Counted from the stretch's first letter, positions 7,811 to 17,212 are shown. The stretch is DNA of 64,000 nucleotides from Streptomyces toyocaensis (GCF_000725125.1 NZ_JFCB01000019.1:86947-150946), one strand, 5' to 3'. Notes: generated by a model not told the origin, from the sequence alone. A program made the numbers and translations.

Positions 7811-9649
7811 ACCCCGCCCCGACAGCACCTCCCCGTACGCCTGCATCAGGTCCGGCAGCCGCAGCGTCGCCAGGTCCTCACGGGTCAACGCCCCCGGGCA
7901 GACCGACAACCGCAGATCCCGGTACGCGCAGCTCTTCTCGTACAGCGTCCGCAGGAACCGCCCGTTCCCCAGCTCGTCGAGCCACCCCTGGTCCACCACG
8001 TGCCCGGCGATCGACCGCAGCTCGTCCAACGCCTCCTCGTCCCAGACGTCCCCGTTGTCGGCGGCGAGCACTTTGCCGATCTCGGTGAGTTCGAGGGGCC
8101 GGTACGAGGGGAAGTCGACACGGGTCGTGAAGCGTGAGGACAGTCCCGGGTTGGCGGCGAGGAGGCGGTCCATGCCCTCCGGATAACCGGCCAGGATCAC
8201 CACGAGGTGGTCACGGTTGTCCTCCGCCCGCTTCAGCAGCACCTGCAACGCCTCGTCGCCGTACGCGTCGCCCTTGCCGTAACCGGAGTTGGACAGCGCG
8301 TACGCCTCGTCGACGAACAGCACCCCGCCGAGCGCGGAGTCGATGAGTTCGTTGGCCTTCACCGCGGTCTGCCCGAGGTACTCGCCCACCAGGTCCGCCC
8401 GCTGGGCCTCCACCAGATGGTCACCGCCGAGCAGTCCGAGGGCGTAGAAGACACGGCCCAGGATCCGGGCCACCGTGGTCTTGCCCGTCCCGGACGGCCC
8501 CGAGAAGACGAAGTGCCGTTTCGGCGGCTGCACCGGCAGCCCCTGCCCGGCCCGCAGCCGCGCCATGTTCAGCTGCGCCGACAAGGCCTTGACCTGGCGT
8601 TTCACCGGCTCAAGTCCCACCATGCGCTCCAGTTCCGCGAGCGCTTCCTCCAGTAGCGCGGGATCGGTCGGCCCCGTCGGCAGGGGCGACCCGGGACCGC
8701 CCGCGCGCTCGCGCACCCCCGGTCCGGTGACCGACGGCAGCGGACCCGGCGGAGGCTCGGCGTCGGACAGCCGGAGGTCGCGGCCCTCGGAGCCGAAGAG
8801 CGGATCGAGCGTGTCGGGGCCGTCCATCATGTCCTGCCCGACACCCATGAGGGTGATCGCGGCGAGGTCGGCGGCATCGTCGTAGCCGTCGCCCTCGGCG
8901 ATCGCCGCGAGCCGGGCGGAGGTGTCCATGAAGGCCGGATCGACCCGGTGCACGGCCCGGTACAGGGGGAGCGCCGCCGCGCTGCGGCCGGTTCCCTCAT
9001 GGGCGCGCGCCAGCCAGTAGCGCAGCTCCTTCCGCTGGGGCTGCTCGCTGCGGCAGCGCATCAGCGCCGCCGACAGCAGCGGTTCGGCCTGCCCGTACAT
9101 CTCCAGCCGTACCCGCGCCATGCCGCCGAAGAGGCCGGCCTCGATGCCCAGCACCGGGTCGTCGACCAGCGAGTCGGTGTGCCGGACCAGCTGCTCCCAG
9201 TCCTTGACCAGGTAGGCGCGGCAGGCGTGCAGAAAGCGGACCTGCGGATCGGTGTCGACCGGGGGCAGTCCGGCGAGCGCCCGGTCCAGCTCGGGGACGT
9301 GGCGGCCGTCCAGCCAGTGGGAGGCGTGCGCGAGGAGCAGGTCGCGAGGGCTCTCCAGTACCGGCTGCACCCACCAGCCCAGCCAGTACCAGGAGTTCAG
9401 GGTGCGCCGGTGCCTGCCGCGCTGTTCGCCGAAGCGCTCCCGGTGCCGGAACATCCGCAGCAGCGCGGTCGTCGTGTCGACGCGCAGCGCGTGCAGTCCG
9501 AGCCAGCCGTCGGCCATCCCCGGATCGATCCGGACCGCGGCCCGGAACTCCTCCTCGGCCTGCGGATAGGCGCCCATGGAGTAGGCGTCCACGCCTCGCA
9601 GCCAGGCCAGGTCGGCCGGGGCCTGCGGGCCCTGCGTGCCGAAGTCCAT
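7787..9649 (-). CDS. TPR / AAA+ ATPase (CbxX/CfqX, EccA-like)
   Basis: A 620-residue protein with an N-terminal helical TPR-like region (about residues 10-260; for example AYSMGAYPQAEEEFRAAVRIDP) and a C-terminal AAA+ domain (about 330-600). The Walker A is FSGPSGTGKTT (about 378-388), the Walker B is GGVLFVDEAYAL, and arginine-finger-type residues occur in LSSRFTTRVDF. The layout matches CbxX/CfqX and the type VII secretion protein EccA, but no other ESX genes are nearby, so a secretion role is not supported. ATG 9649 is preferred over GTG 9661 because GGGGGAC precedes it. It is transcribed against the CBS genes. Confidence 0.85.
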   Translation of the reverse strand: MDFGTQGPQAPADLAWLRGVDAYSMGAYPQAEEEFRAAVRIDPGMADGWLGLHALRVDTTTALLRMFRHRERFGEQRGRHRRTLNSWYWLGWWVQPVLESPRDLLLAHASHWLDGRHVPELDRALAGLPPVDTDPQVRFLHACRAYLVKDWEQLVRHTDSLVDDPVLGIEAGLFGGMARVRLEMYGQAEPLLSAALMRCRSEQPQRKELRYWLARAHEGTGRSAAALPLYRAVHRVDPAFMDTSARLAAIAEGDGYDDAADLAAITLMGVGQDMMDGPDTLDPLFGSEGRDLRLSDAEPPPGPLPSVTGPGVRERAGGPGSPLPTGPTDPALLEEALAELERMVGLEPVKRQVKALSAQLNMARLRAGQGLPVQPPKRHFVFSGPSGTGKTTVARILGRVFYALGLLGGDHLVEAQRADLVGEYLGQTAVKANELIDSALGGVLFVDEAYALSNSGYGKGDAYGDEALQVLLKRAEDNRDHLVVILAGYPEGMDRLLAANPGLSSRFTTRVDFPSYRPLELTEIGKVLAADNGDVWDEEALDELRSIAGHVVDQGWLDELGNGRFLRTLYEKSCAYRDLRLSVCPGALTREDLATLRLPDLMQAYGEVLSGRGPSDPPGS

Positions 9650-9925
9650 CACGTCCCCCACGAACCGTGCCCCGTCGGTGTGCCGGCCGGTCCTCGCCCG
9701 TCGGCTCCCTGTGGTCGAACCGCTGTGCCGCGGACCGGAGTTGCAAGGTGCGCGAAGCAGCGTCCGTAGGGCGCACCGAGGGCATCGTACCTGCGGCGGC
9801 GGCGCGTCCCCAGGGTGCCGCGCACGGCGAAGAGCGAGGTGGGAGGGGAGTGCGCCGGACCGGTAGGTGACCCAGGGTGATCGTCATATGCCACTGGGCG
9901 GTCGAAAAACGCGAAGAGAGCAGAA

Positions 9926-9963
9926 CGAAGCCCCCGATCACGGGGGAACAACCGGGGGCTTCG
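9926..9963 (-). terminator. Terminator hairpin downstream of the kinase gene
   Basis: An 11-bp perfect repeat, CGAAGCCCCCG at 9926-9936 and its complement at 9953-9963, encloses a second C5/G5 pairing. On the minus strand it is followed by a T-rich TTCGTTCTGCTCTCTTCG. It lies in the 428-base gap 9650-10077, where I see no gene or RNA, and best serves as terminator for the kinase transcribed leftward from 10779. Confidence 0.65.
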
Positions 9964-10077
9964 CGTCTGCCGGCGACTCCGGAGAGCCGCACATTGAGAA
10001 CGTAAGACCTGTACGGGCCCTCGGTCAAGCAGAGTTGAGGCGCTCCGGCAAGTTGTCCGGGACCGCTCTTCACAGGT

Positions 10078-10779
10078 TCACCACATTGCCGACGGATCGT
10101 CACCGTGCGTGAGCGGAGGGGGCGGATCATCTGTCCCGGCAGGCCCGGTGAGCAGCTTGTACCCCTCCTGGCGCTGCCGCACCAGAAGGTCCGCGAAGGG
10201 GCGCGAGGGATCGCCGGCGAAGTGCTCGCTCTCCGCGCGCACCCACCCGTCCCAGAACTCCCGCTGCTCCTCGCCGTCCCGCTCCCGGCCGCGTGACCAG
10301 GATTCCTCGCGCGGCAGGTCCATCCAGAGCAGCAGCGCCAGATGCGGGCGCAGGGCCCGGCGTCCCGCGCCGACGCCCTCCACGACGATCACGGGGGCCG
10401 GCGGCAGGAGGCGGGGCGGCCCGAAGCGGCGGGTGCGCCAGTCGTAGGGGGAGTAGTGCGCCGTCTCACCGCGGCCGAGCGGTTCGATCACCTCGCTCAG
10501 CAGCCGTGCGGTCCAGCCGAAGAGTTCCTCGTGGCTGGCGATGTCGTCGAGGCGCAGCACCGGGGCGCCGTCCAGAGCCCCGGCCAGCAGGCCGGCGAAG
10601 GTCGACTTCCCGGAGCCGGCGTGCCCGTCGACGCCGACGAGCCGGACCGGGCCGCAGGAGGGGCCGAGCCGGCGGATGCGGGAGACAAGATCGTGGATGG
10701 CTGGTTCCCGGGCCGAGGTGAGGGCGGACGGGAGCACTCTAGGCCCCGGCCCCGCGAGGCCCGCCGCGGGTCCCGCCAT
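10078..10779 (-). CDS. Uridine-kinase-like P-loop ATP-binding protein
   Basis: A 233-residue P-loop protein. The Walker A is GVDGHAGSGKST (about residues 49-60), followed by the LRLDDIAS acidic segment and VIVVEGVGAGRRAL, which resembles the uridine kinase/phosphoribulokinase lineage. The C-terminal half has EFWDGWVRAESEHF and the LLTGP terminus often seen in actinobacterial proteins annotated as (d)NMP or uridine kinase; the substrate is not determined. The start is uncertain: ATG 10779 is used, but GTG 10737 is also in frame and neither has a strong ribosome site. It is divergent from the C39 peptidase gene. Confidence 0.75.
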   Translation of the reverse strand: MAGPAAGLAGPGPRVLPSALTSAREPAIHDLVSRIRRLGPSCGPVRLVGVDGHAGSGKSTFAGLLAGALDGAPVLRLDDIASHEELFGWTARLLSEVIEPLGRGETAHYSPYDWRTRRFGPPRLLPPAPVIVVEGVGAGRRALRPHLALLLWMDLPREESWSRGRERDGEEQREFWDGWVRAESEHFAGDPSRPFADLLVRQRQEGYKLLTGPAGTDDPPPPLTHGDDPSAMW

Positions 10780-10931
10780 TGGTCGAGTCCCATGTTGGTC
10801 GGGCGCGGCACGGCCGGGGTGCTGGCAGGATCCGCCCGGCTGCGTTCATAGTTGGCGCACACCCGCTCCACCCGGCGGACGTCCACCGTCCGCCTACCGG
10901 TCCTGTCCCGACACCTGGGGGTCCTCCACCC

Positions 10932-12305
10932 ATGAGCAGAGCCGAACTGCCGTCCCGCAGAACCCTGCTGACCGCGGCGGTCGCCGCCACCGTCGCCGGG
11001 AGCGCGGTCCCGGCGTACGCCGGGACTCCGGCCGCCGGCGCCACCGGTACCGCGGACGGCGGGCGGGCCGCCGCCCGCACCGTCGACAACCGGGCCTGGA
11101 CCTCGTACACGGACTGGCGCGGCGGCACCTGCGACGGGACCCGTGCCGTCGCCGGTGTACGCCCCGGTCTGGTGATCGAGAGGCCCGCCGGCACCAAGGA
11201 CTACACCGACCCGCACACGGGCCGCACGGCCGCCTGGGAGTACGCGACCTGGACCTCGCCCGCGCACCGGCTCGCGGTTCCCGCCACGGAGGCCATCGCC
11301 TCCTGGAACGCGCACACCCCCGCGGGCACGTGGCTCGAGGTGGAGCTGAGGGGCACGTACTCAGACGGCACGGACACCCCCTGGTACGTGATGGGCCGCT
11401 GGGCGGCCGGGGACCAGGACATCCGGCGCACTTCGGTGGACGACCAGGGCGACGGCCGGAGCAGTGTCTGGACGGACACGTTCGCCGTCGACGACACCGC
11501 CTCGGGCCTGCGTCTCGCCTCCTACCGGCTGCGCCTCACCCTCCACCGTCGCCCCGGCACCCGCCTCACTCCGACCGTGTGGCGGGCCGGCGTGATGGGC
11601 TCCGACGTGCCGGACCGGTTCACCGTCCCCGCCTCCACGCCCCGCCTGGCCCGCGAGCTGATCGTCCCGCGCTACTCGCAGGAGATCCACAAGGGCCAGT
11701 ACCCGGAGTACGACAACGGGGGCGAGGCCTGGTGCAGCCCGACCTCCTCGCAGATGATCATCGAGTACTGGGGCGGCAGGCTCACCCCGGAGCAGCTGTC
11801 CTGGGTCGACCCCTCCTACGCCGACCCGCAGATCTGCCACGCGGCCCGGTACACGTACGACCACCAGTACGCCGGCTGCGGCAACTGGCCGTTCAACGCC
11901 GCCTACGCGGCCACCTTCGACGGCCTGCAGGGCGTGGTCACCCGTCTGCGCTCCCTCACCGACCTGGAGACGCTGATCGCCGCGGGCATCCCGGCCATCA
12001 CGTCCCAGTCCTTCCTGAAGGAGGAGCTGACCGGGGCCGGGTACGGCACCTCGGGGCACCTGATGACGGTGATCGGGTTCACCGCCGACGGCGACGTGAT
12101 CGCCAACGACCCCGCCTCGGACGACAACGAGGCCGTGCGCCGCGTCTACCAGCGGCGCGAGTGGGAGAACATCTGGCTGAGGACGAAGCGGTACAACGCG
12201 TCGGGCAGAGTCGTCTCCGGCACCGGAGGGGTCTGCTACCTGTACTTCCCGGCACGTCCGACCCCGTCGCAGCGCAAGGCGCTGGCGGCGGTGGGAGTGC
12301 GCTGA
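10932..12305 (+). CDS. Exported C39-like cysteine peptidase (Tat substrate)
   Basis: A 457-residue secreted protein. The N-terminus has a twin-arginine signal (PSRRTLLTAAVAA, cleavage near AYA-G at about residue 35). A beta-rich middle region of unknown fold follows (about 55-240), then a Peptidase_C39-like papain-fold domain. The likely catalytic residues are C268 in GEAWCSPTS, H376 in GHLMTVIGF and the following Asn/Asp in VIANDPAS. Stand-alone C39-like domains are probably exported peptidases rather than bacteriocin ABC transporters, since no transporter domain is present. ATG 10932 gives the Tat signal. A 10874-10894 hairpin (8-bp arms) lies in the leader and may be an operator or attenuator. 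Confidence 0.85.
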   Translation: MSRAELPSRRTLLTAAVAATVAGSAVPAYAGTPAAGATGTADGGRAAARTVDNRAWTSYTDWRGGTCDGTRAVAGVRPGLVIERPAGTKDYTDPHTGRTAAWEYATWTSPAHRLAVPATEAIASWNAHTPAGTWLEVELRGTYSDGTDTPWYVMGRWAAGDQDIRRTSVDDQGDGRSSVWTDTFAVDDTASGLRLASYRLRLTLHRRPGTRLTPTVWRAGVMGSDVPDRFTVPASTPRLARELIVPRYSQEIHKGQYPEYDNGGEAWCSPTSSQMIIEYWGGRLTPEQLSWVDPSYADPQICHAARYTYDHQYAGCGNWPFNAAYAATFDGLQGVVTRLRSLTDLETLIAAGIPAITSQSFLKEELTGAGYGTSGHLMTVIGFTADGDVIANDPASDDNEAVRRVYQRREWENIWLRTKRYNASGRVVSGTGGVCYLYFPARPTPSQRKALAAVGVR

Positions 12306-12447
12306 ACCCGCCCGGCGGGCGGGCCCCGGCCGCGCACCTGGGCCCGCCGTCGTGTGACCGACGTCTCGGTCTCGGACGCCGCTCACGGTGGCAAGGTGGA
12401 CGGGACCGCAGGGGGAGTCCGCCCGCCACCGAGACCAGCGAGAAGCC

Positions 12448-12588
12448 ATGAGCGTGAACGCAGCGACCGTGACCCGTGTCCGCACCGGCGGCCCCCGGGA
12501 GGACGGACCGGAGATCCTCGAGCACGTGCTGGGATGGACGCTCGTCGTGGTGCTCGCGATGCTCCTGACACAGCTGGGACTGCTGTAG
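12448..12588 (+). CDS. 46-residue single-span membrane protein
   Basis: A small protein of 46 residues. About 22 polar residues are followed by one hydrophobic helix (VLGWTLVVVLAMLLTQLGLL) running to the C-terminus, so it is probably a tail-anchored or single-span peptide. ATG 12448 is preceded by GAGAAG at 12440-12445. Codon usage is typical of its surroundings, and its stop is followed immediately by a terminator hairpin (12588-12610), both supporting a real gene. I do not recognise its function. It could be co-transcribed with the C39 peptidase gene 142 bases upstream. Confidence 0.6.
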   Translation: MSVNAATVTRVRTGGPREDGPEILEHVLGWTLVVVLAMLLTQLGLL

Positions 12589-12610
12589 CCGGCCCGGCTG
12601 AGGGGCCGGC
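12588..12610 (+). terminator. 8-bp GC hairpin after the small membrane gene
   Basis: GCCGGCCC at 12588-12595 pairs perfectly with GGGCCGGC at 12603-12610 across a 7-base loop, beginning at the last base of the upstream stop codon. It probably ends the C39 peptidase/small protein transcript. Confidence 0.55.
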
Positions 12611-12865
12611 GGATCGTTCGGGATGCCGTCGGCGGAGCTCGGCGCCGAGTGCGAGGCGGGCGTGTGGCGAAGGTATCTTCGGTAAGCGGTCGTTAACCGG
12701 TGACTCGATGCCGCCGATCGGGCATACTCACAGCGCACAGCCGCTGGTCAGCAGCTTCCGAGACCCGGGAGTGCGAGCATCGGCCAGGCACCGATACGAC
12801 CCCGGCGGAGCCGCCCCCACCCAAGGCGCACGCCGATGTGCCCGAACAGGGAGGAGAGCGTCGCC

Positions 12866-14038
12866 ATGCCCGACCGCGCCCCGCAGCCGGTGGACCGGCA
12901 ACTGCCGACGGAAGAGGCCCGGGATCTCATCTCGCTCGTCCGTGACGTCGCGCAGCACGAGATCGCGCCCCGGGCGGCCGAGGAGGAGGACGAGGGACGC
13001 TTCCCCCGCGAGCTCTTCACCCGGCTCTCCGAACTGGGCCTGCTCGGCCTGCCCTACGACGCCGAGTACGGCGGCGGCGACCAGCCGTACGAGGTCTACC
13101 TCCAGGTCCTCGAAGAGCTCGCCACGGCCCGCCTCACCGTCGGCCTGGGCGTCAGCGTGCACACCCTGGCCTGTTACGCGCTGGCCTCGTTCGGGGCCAA
13201 GGAACAGCAGGCGGAGCATCTGAACGCGATGCTCGACGGCGGGCTGCTCGGCGCCTACTGCCTCTCCGAGCCCGCCTCCGGTTCGGACGCGGCCTCGCTG
13301 CGCACCAAGGCCGTCCGCGACGGCGAGGACTGGGTGATCACCGGCACCAAGGCCTGGATCACGCACGGCGGGATCGCCGACTTCTACACCGTCATGGCCC
13401 GCACAGGGGCGGAGGGCCCGCGCGGGATCACCGCGTTCCTCGTGCCCGGTGACGCGGAGGGCGTGAGCGCCGCCCTGCCGGAGAAGAAGATGGGCATGAA
13501 GGGCTCCCCCACCGCCCAGGTCCACCTCGACGGCGTCCGGGTCCCCGACGCGCGGCGCATCGGCGAGGAGGGGCAGGGCTTCGCGATCGCCCTGTCGGCG
13601 CTGGACGGCGGCCGGCTCGGCATCGCCGCCTGCGCCATCGGCCTGGCCCAGGCGGCGCTCGACGAGGCACTCCGGTACGCCACGGAGCGGCGGCAGTTCG
13701 GCAAGCCGATCGCCGACTTCCAGGGGCTGCGCTTCATGCTCGCCGACATGGCCACCCAGGTGGAGGCGGGGCGCGCCCTGTACCTGGCGGCGGCCCGGCT
13801 GCGCGACGCGGGACGGCCGTTCGCCAAGCAGGCCGCCATGGCCAAGCTGCACTGCACGGACACCGCGATGCGGGTCACCACCGACGCCGTGCAGATCCTC
13901 GGCGGCTACGGGTACACGGCGGACTTCCCGGCCGAGCGCTACATGCGCGAGGCCAAGGTCCTGCAGATCGTCGAGGGCACCAATCAGATCCAGCGCATGG
14001 TCATCGCCCGCCACCTCGCGGGGCCGGAGACGCGCTGA
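12866..14038 (+). CDS. Acyl-CoA dehydrogenase
   Basis: A 390-residue FAD-dependent acyl-CoA dehydrogenase for alpha,beta-desaturation of an acyl-CoA. The first family signature is AYCLSEPASGSDAASL, the second region is YATERRQFGKPIADFQ, and the catalytic base is probably E370 in QIVEGTNQIQR, the position used by short/medium-chain and glutaryl-type members. The chain length preference cannot be told from sequence. ATG 12866 is behind GGAGGAGAG (12850-12858); an upstream in-frame ATG would add ten residues outside the conserved region. No beta-oxidation partners are adjacent. Its 3' end overlaps the end of a convergent small gene by 38 bp. Confidence 0.93.
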   Translation: MPDRAPQPVDRQLPTEEARDLISLVRDVAQHEIAPRAAEEEDEGRFPRELFTRLSELGLLGLPYDAEYGGGDQPYEVYLQVLEELATARLTVGLGVSVHTLACYALASFGAKEQQAEHLNAMLDGGLLGAYCLSEPASGSDAASLRTKAVRDGEDWVITGTKAWITHGGIADFYTVMARTGAEGPRGITAFLVPGDAEGVSAALPEKKMGMKGSPTAQVHLDGVRVPDARRIGEEGQGFAIALSALDGGRLGIAACAIGLAQAALDEALRYATERRQFGKPIADFQGLRFMLADMATQVEAGRALYLAAARLRDAGRPFAKQAAMAKLHCTDTAMRVTTDAVQILGGYGYTADFPAERYMREAKVLQIVEGTNQIQRMVIARHLAGPETR

Positions 14039-14252
14039 ACTGGCCGAGGCCCCGCCAGGGCGCGGCGAGCCGGGTCCACTCCGGGTCGTGCCGCCCGGGC
14101 AGCGTGCGGCCCCGGTCGGCCCACGTCCGCAGGAGATCGCGGTAGATCGGCGGATCCGGGAACCCTGCCGGGGCGGGTACGACCGCCTCCACGGGCGGCG
14201 GTACGAAGAGATGGCGCTGACGCCCGGTCGTCGTGTGCGTGGGGGTCGTCAT
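14001..14252 (-). CDS. Conserved hypothetical protein (83 aa)
   Basis: An 83-residue protein without a recognised domain. It is rich in Pro and Thr at the N-terminus, then has a helical LLRTWADRGRTLPGRHDPEWTRLAAP segment that I recall as recurring in Streptomyces hypothetical proteins. ATG 14252 is preferred over the longer 118-residue frame because it removes an atypical arginine-rich extension. The last 38 bases overlap the 3' end of the acyl-CoA dehydrogenase on the opposite strand, so transcripts from the two genes would be complementary there. Its function is unknown, and it is probably lineage-specific. Confidence 0.55.
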   Translation of the reverse strand: MTTPTHTTTGRQRHLFVPPPVEAVVPAPAGFPDPPIYRDLLRTWADRGRTLPGRHDPEWTRLAAPWRGLGQFSASPAPRGGGR

Positions 14253-14375
14253 ACCCGGGCCAACGCGGAAGCGGACGGGCGGGTCACCGACAGCCGGAAT
14301 AGGGCGTGCGTTCGCGGTCGTCACGTCACGGCGGACGAGGGTGGCGGACCCCGCCACCCTCGCACCGGGGTGTGC

Positions 14376-14810
14376 TCAGGCGGCGTCGCGCCGCATCACC
14401 GGGACCCTGATCGGGCGCGAGCCCGGGCCCCCGACGTGAGAGAAGGGCTGGGTGCGCCAGTCGAGTCCCTGAGGGAGCGTCAACAGCAGGGCGGTGTCCT
14501 GCTCCTGGGGCTCGACGGACTCGTCCGCGGGCCGGGCGTCGGAGGCCCGGCGGCCGGTGCCGGCACACACCGTGAGCCCGAACGGGTTCCACGGTGAGGC
14601 GCACAGCGCGTGCTCGGGCAGGACGTCCTCGTCCGCCAGCAGGGCGATGGGCTGCGCGCAGTCCGGGCAGATGACCCGGTACATCTCGAAGGTGTCGTAC
14701 GCGTCGGGTTCGTCGTCCGGGGTGTCGGGTTCGACGTACTCCGGTTCGGGCGTGACGACCGGCTGCTGCCGCTTGGACGTGGTACGACCAAGGCGCTTAA
14801 GACTCTGCAT
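14376..14810 (-). CDS. Conserved hypothetical protein with CxxC motif
   Basis: A 144-residue acidic protein. A basic N-terminus (MQSLKRLGRTTSKRQQ) leads into an Asp/Glu/Pro-rich linker (about residues 20-40), then a small domain with a CPDC pair followed by further cysteines (ALCASPW, TVCAGTG). This looks like a zinc-ribbon-type fold, although by eye it is not a standard one. No catalytic motif is seen. It is divergent from the Lrp/AsnC gene 215 bases away, and that gap probably holds both promoters. It resembles a conserved Streptomyces hypothetical protein; the function is unknown. Confidence 0.65.
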   Translation of the reverse strand: MQSLKRLGRTTSKRQQPVVTPEPEYVEPDTPDDEPDAYDTFEMYRVICPDCAQPIALLADEDVLPEHALCASPWNPFGLTVCAGTGRRASDARPADESVEPQEQDTALLLTLPQGLDWRTQPFSHVGGPGSRPIRVPVMRRDAA

Positions 14811-15025
14811 TGGGTTCTCCCCCTCGGGCTGGGCCGTGAAGGCACTGCGGCCTCGACCACAGCAAGCACTTCCCGTCCCCCCTGGGGTGTAATCACGAGA
14901 ACATCACGGAGACCGTTCCACGGCTGTGGTGTTCGTCACATGTCACTGTCAGGGGTCCGTGCGGCGACGTCACCGTCCCCGCTCAGGTATCCGAGGCGAT
15001 CAAGCGCACTGTAGGTTCTTGCGCC

Positions 15026-15466
15026 ATGGAGGAGCTGGACCGACAGATCGTGCAGCTGCTCGTCAAGGACGGGCGGATGAGCTACACAGACCTGGGCAAG
15101 GCCACGGGCCTGTCCACGTCGGCCGTGCACCAGCGGGTGCGCAGGCTGGAACAGCGTGGCGTCATCCGCGGCTATGCCGCGGTCGTCGACCCGGAGGCCG
15201 TCGGCCTGCCCATCACCGCCTTCATCTCGGTGAAACCCTTCGACCCCAGCGCCCCCGACGACATCGCGGACCGCCTGGCCGACGTACCCGAGATCGAGGC
15301 CTGCCACAGCGTCGCGGGCGACGAGAACTACATCCTCAAGGTGCGTGTGTCCACACCGCACGAACTGGAGGAACTCCTCGCCCGCGTACGTTCCCTGGCG
15401 GGCGTCTCGACCCGTACCACGGTGGTGCTGTCCACGCCGTACGAGGCACGGCCGCCGCGCGTGTGA
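15026..15466 (+). CDS. Lrp/AsnC-family transcriptional regulator
   Basis: A 146-residue regulator of the feast/famine family. The N-terminal helix-turn-helix (about residues 18-50: MSYTDLGKATGLSTSAVHQRVRRLE) is followed by the RAM ligand-binding domain (about 65-140), which has the ACHSVAGDENYILKV core. Members usually bind amino acids and regulate amino-acid metabolism; the effector here is unknown. The neighbouring amidohydrolase, 141 bases downstream in the same direction, is a possible target. The protein begins at an ATG without a strong ribosome site, so a short or leaderless transcript is possible. Confidence 0.92.
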   Translation: MEELDRQIVQLLVKDGRMSYTDLGKATGLSTSAVHQRVRRLEQRGVIRGYAAVVDPEAVGLPITAFISVKPFDPSAPDDIADRLADVPEIEACHSVAGDENYILKVRVSTPHELEELLARVRSLAGVSTRTTVVLSTPYEARPPRV

Positions 15467-15607
15467 CCCGGTGACGCCGGCCGGACGGCCGCCCGTTCCG
15501 GTGAGCGGTGCTCGCGGCCGCGACCGGTGCTCTCCGCGGGCCGGCCCGGCGGCCGTGAGCGGGACCTGCGTGGGGGGCGGCCCGCCCGGCGCGCGAGACT
15601 GTGGGGC

Positions 15608-17212
15608 ATGAGTGAACGCACCGTCCCGTCGCACACCGTCCTGCTCCGCCGCGGGGAGGTGCACAGCCCCGCCGACCCGTTCGCGACCGCCATGGTCGTC
15701 GAGCGCGGCCAGGTCGCCTGGGTCGGTTCTGAAGGAGCCGCCGACGCCTTCGCGGACGGCGTCGACGAGGTGATCGACCTCGACGGCGCGCTGGTGACTC
15801 CGGCGTTCACGGACGCGCACGTCCACACCACGGCCACCGGCCTCGCCCTCACCGGCCTCGACCTGTCCGGTGCCCCTTCGCTCGATGCCGCGCTCGCCCG
15901 TGTCCGGGAGTTCGCCGCCGCCCGCCCGGACGACCGGGTGCTGCTCGGCCACGGCTGGGACGCCGCCCGCTGGCCCGGCGGCAGGCCCCCGGCCCGCGCG
16001 GAACTCGACGAGGCCACCGGCGGCCGCCCCCTCTACCTCAGCCGCATCGACGTCCATTCCGCGGTCGTCACCACCGCGCTGCTCGACCTCGTCCCGGGCG
16101 GTGTCACCCGCGAGGACCGCCCGCTCACCGGGGACGACCACCACACGGTGCGCGCCGCCGCCCTGGGTGCCGTCACGCCGGCCCAGCGCGCCGCGGCCCA
16201 GCGTGCCGCCCTCGCCCACGCCGCCTCCCTGGGCATCGGCACGGTTCACGAGTGCGGCGGACCGGAGATCTCCTCCGAGGACGACTTCACCGGACTGCTG
16301 CGGCTCGCCGCTCAGGAGGCCGGCCCGCGCGTCGTCGGGTACTGGGCCGAACAAGACGTCGCCAAGGCCCGCGAGCTGGGCGCGGCCGGCGCCGCAGGAG
16401 ACCTGTTCGCGGACGGCGCCCTCGGCTCGCACACCGCGTGTCTGCACGAGCCGTACGCCGACGCCGCTCACACCGGCACCGCGCACCTGGACGCCGCCGC
16501 GGTGGCCGCCCATGTCGCCCACTGCACCGAGGCGGGCCTCCAGGCGGGCTTCCACGCCATCGGCGACGCGGCGGTCGGCGCCGTCGTCGCGGGCGTGCGC
16601 GCCGCCGCCGAGGAGGTCGGCCTCGCCCGGGTCCGCGCCGCCCGGCACCGCGTCGAGCACGCCGAGATGCTCACCCCCGAGTCCGTCGCGGCCTTCGCCG
16701 AACTCGGCCTCACCGCGTCCGTCCAGCCCGCCTTCGACGCCCTGTGGGGCGGAGAGGAGGGCATGTACGCCCGTCGCCTGGGCGCGGAACGGGCCCGCAC
16801 CCTCAACCCGTTCGCGGCGCTGCTGCGGGCCGGCGTCCCGCTCGCCTTCGGCTCCGACAGCCCGGTCACCCCCCTCGACCCCTGGGGCACGGTCCGGGCC
16901 GCGGCCTTCCACCGCACCCCGGAGCACCGCGTCTCCGTCCGCGCCGCCTTCACCGCCCACACGCGTGGCGGCTGGCGCGCCGTCGGACGTGACGACGCGG
17001 GCGTCCTCGTGCCCGGCGCACCCGCCGACTACGCCGTCTGGCGCACCGGCGAACTCGTCGTCCAGGCGCCCGACGACCGGGTGGCGCGCTGGTCGACCGA
17101 CCCCCGCTCCGGCACTCCCGGCCTGCCGGACCTCACTCCCGGCCGTGACCTGCCCGTCTGCCTGCGCACGGTGGTCGGAGGGCGCACGGTCTTCGTACGG
17201 CCGGGCGAGTGA
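15608..17212 (+). CDS. Amidohydrolase family 3 (YtcJ-like)
   Basis: A 534-residue metal-dependent hydrolase of the amidohydrolase superfamily, subgroup 3. The N-terminal beta domain leads into the metal-site AFTDAHVHTTATG (HxH, about residue 66), then GTVHECGG, GFHAIGDAA, ARHRVEHAEML and the distal acidic GSDSPVTPLDPWG. The family acts on C-N bonds of diverse cyclic amides and N-formyl compounds; the substrate here cannot be predicted. ATG 15608 gives the expected N-terminus; the longer frame starts in poorly coding sequence. It lies downstream of the Lrp/AsnC gene. The 548-base non-coding interval before ppm1 follows. Confidence 0.88.
   Translation: MSERTVPSHTVLLRRGEVHSPADPFATAMVVERGQVAWVGSEGAADAFADGVDEVIDLDGALVTPAFTDAHVHTTATGLALTGLDLSGAPSLDAALARVREFAAARPDDRVLLGHGWDAARWPGGRPPARAELDEATGGRPLYLSRIDVHSAVVTTALLDLVPGGVTREDRPLTGDDHHTVRAAALGAVTPAQRAAAQRAALAHAASLGIGTVHECGGPEISSEDDFTGLLRLAAQEAGPRVVGYWAEQDVAKARELGAAGAAGDLFADGALGSHTACLHEPYADAAHTGTAHLDAAAVAAHVAHCTEAGLQAGFHAIGDAAVGAVVAGVRAAAEEVGLARVRAARHRVEHAEMLTPESVAAFAELGLTASVQPAFDALWGGEEGMYARRLGAERARTLNPFAALLRAGVPLAFGSDSPVTPLDPWGTVRAAAFHRTPEHRVSVRAAFTAHTRGGWRAVGRDDAGVLVPGAPADYAVWRTGELVVQAPDDRVARWSTDPRSGTPGLPDLTPGRDLPVCLRTVVGGRTVFVRPGE

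Noticed and set aside
9650..9951. 100-codon minus-strand frame upstream of the AAA+ gene
   Set aside because: Arg/Pro/Gly-rich translation without ribosome site or codon bias; overlaps a terminator hairpin.
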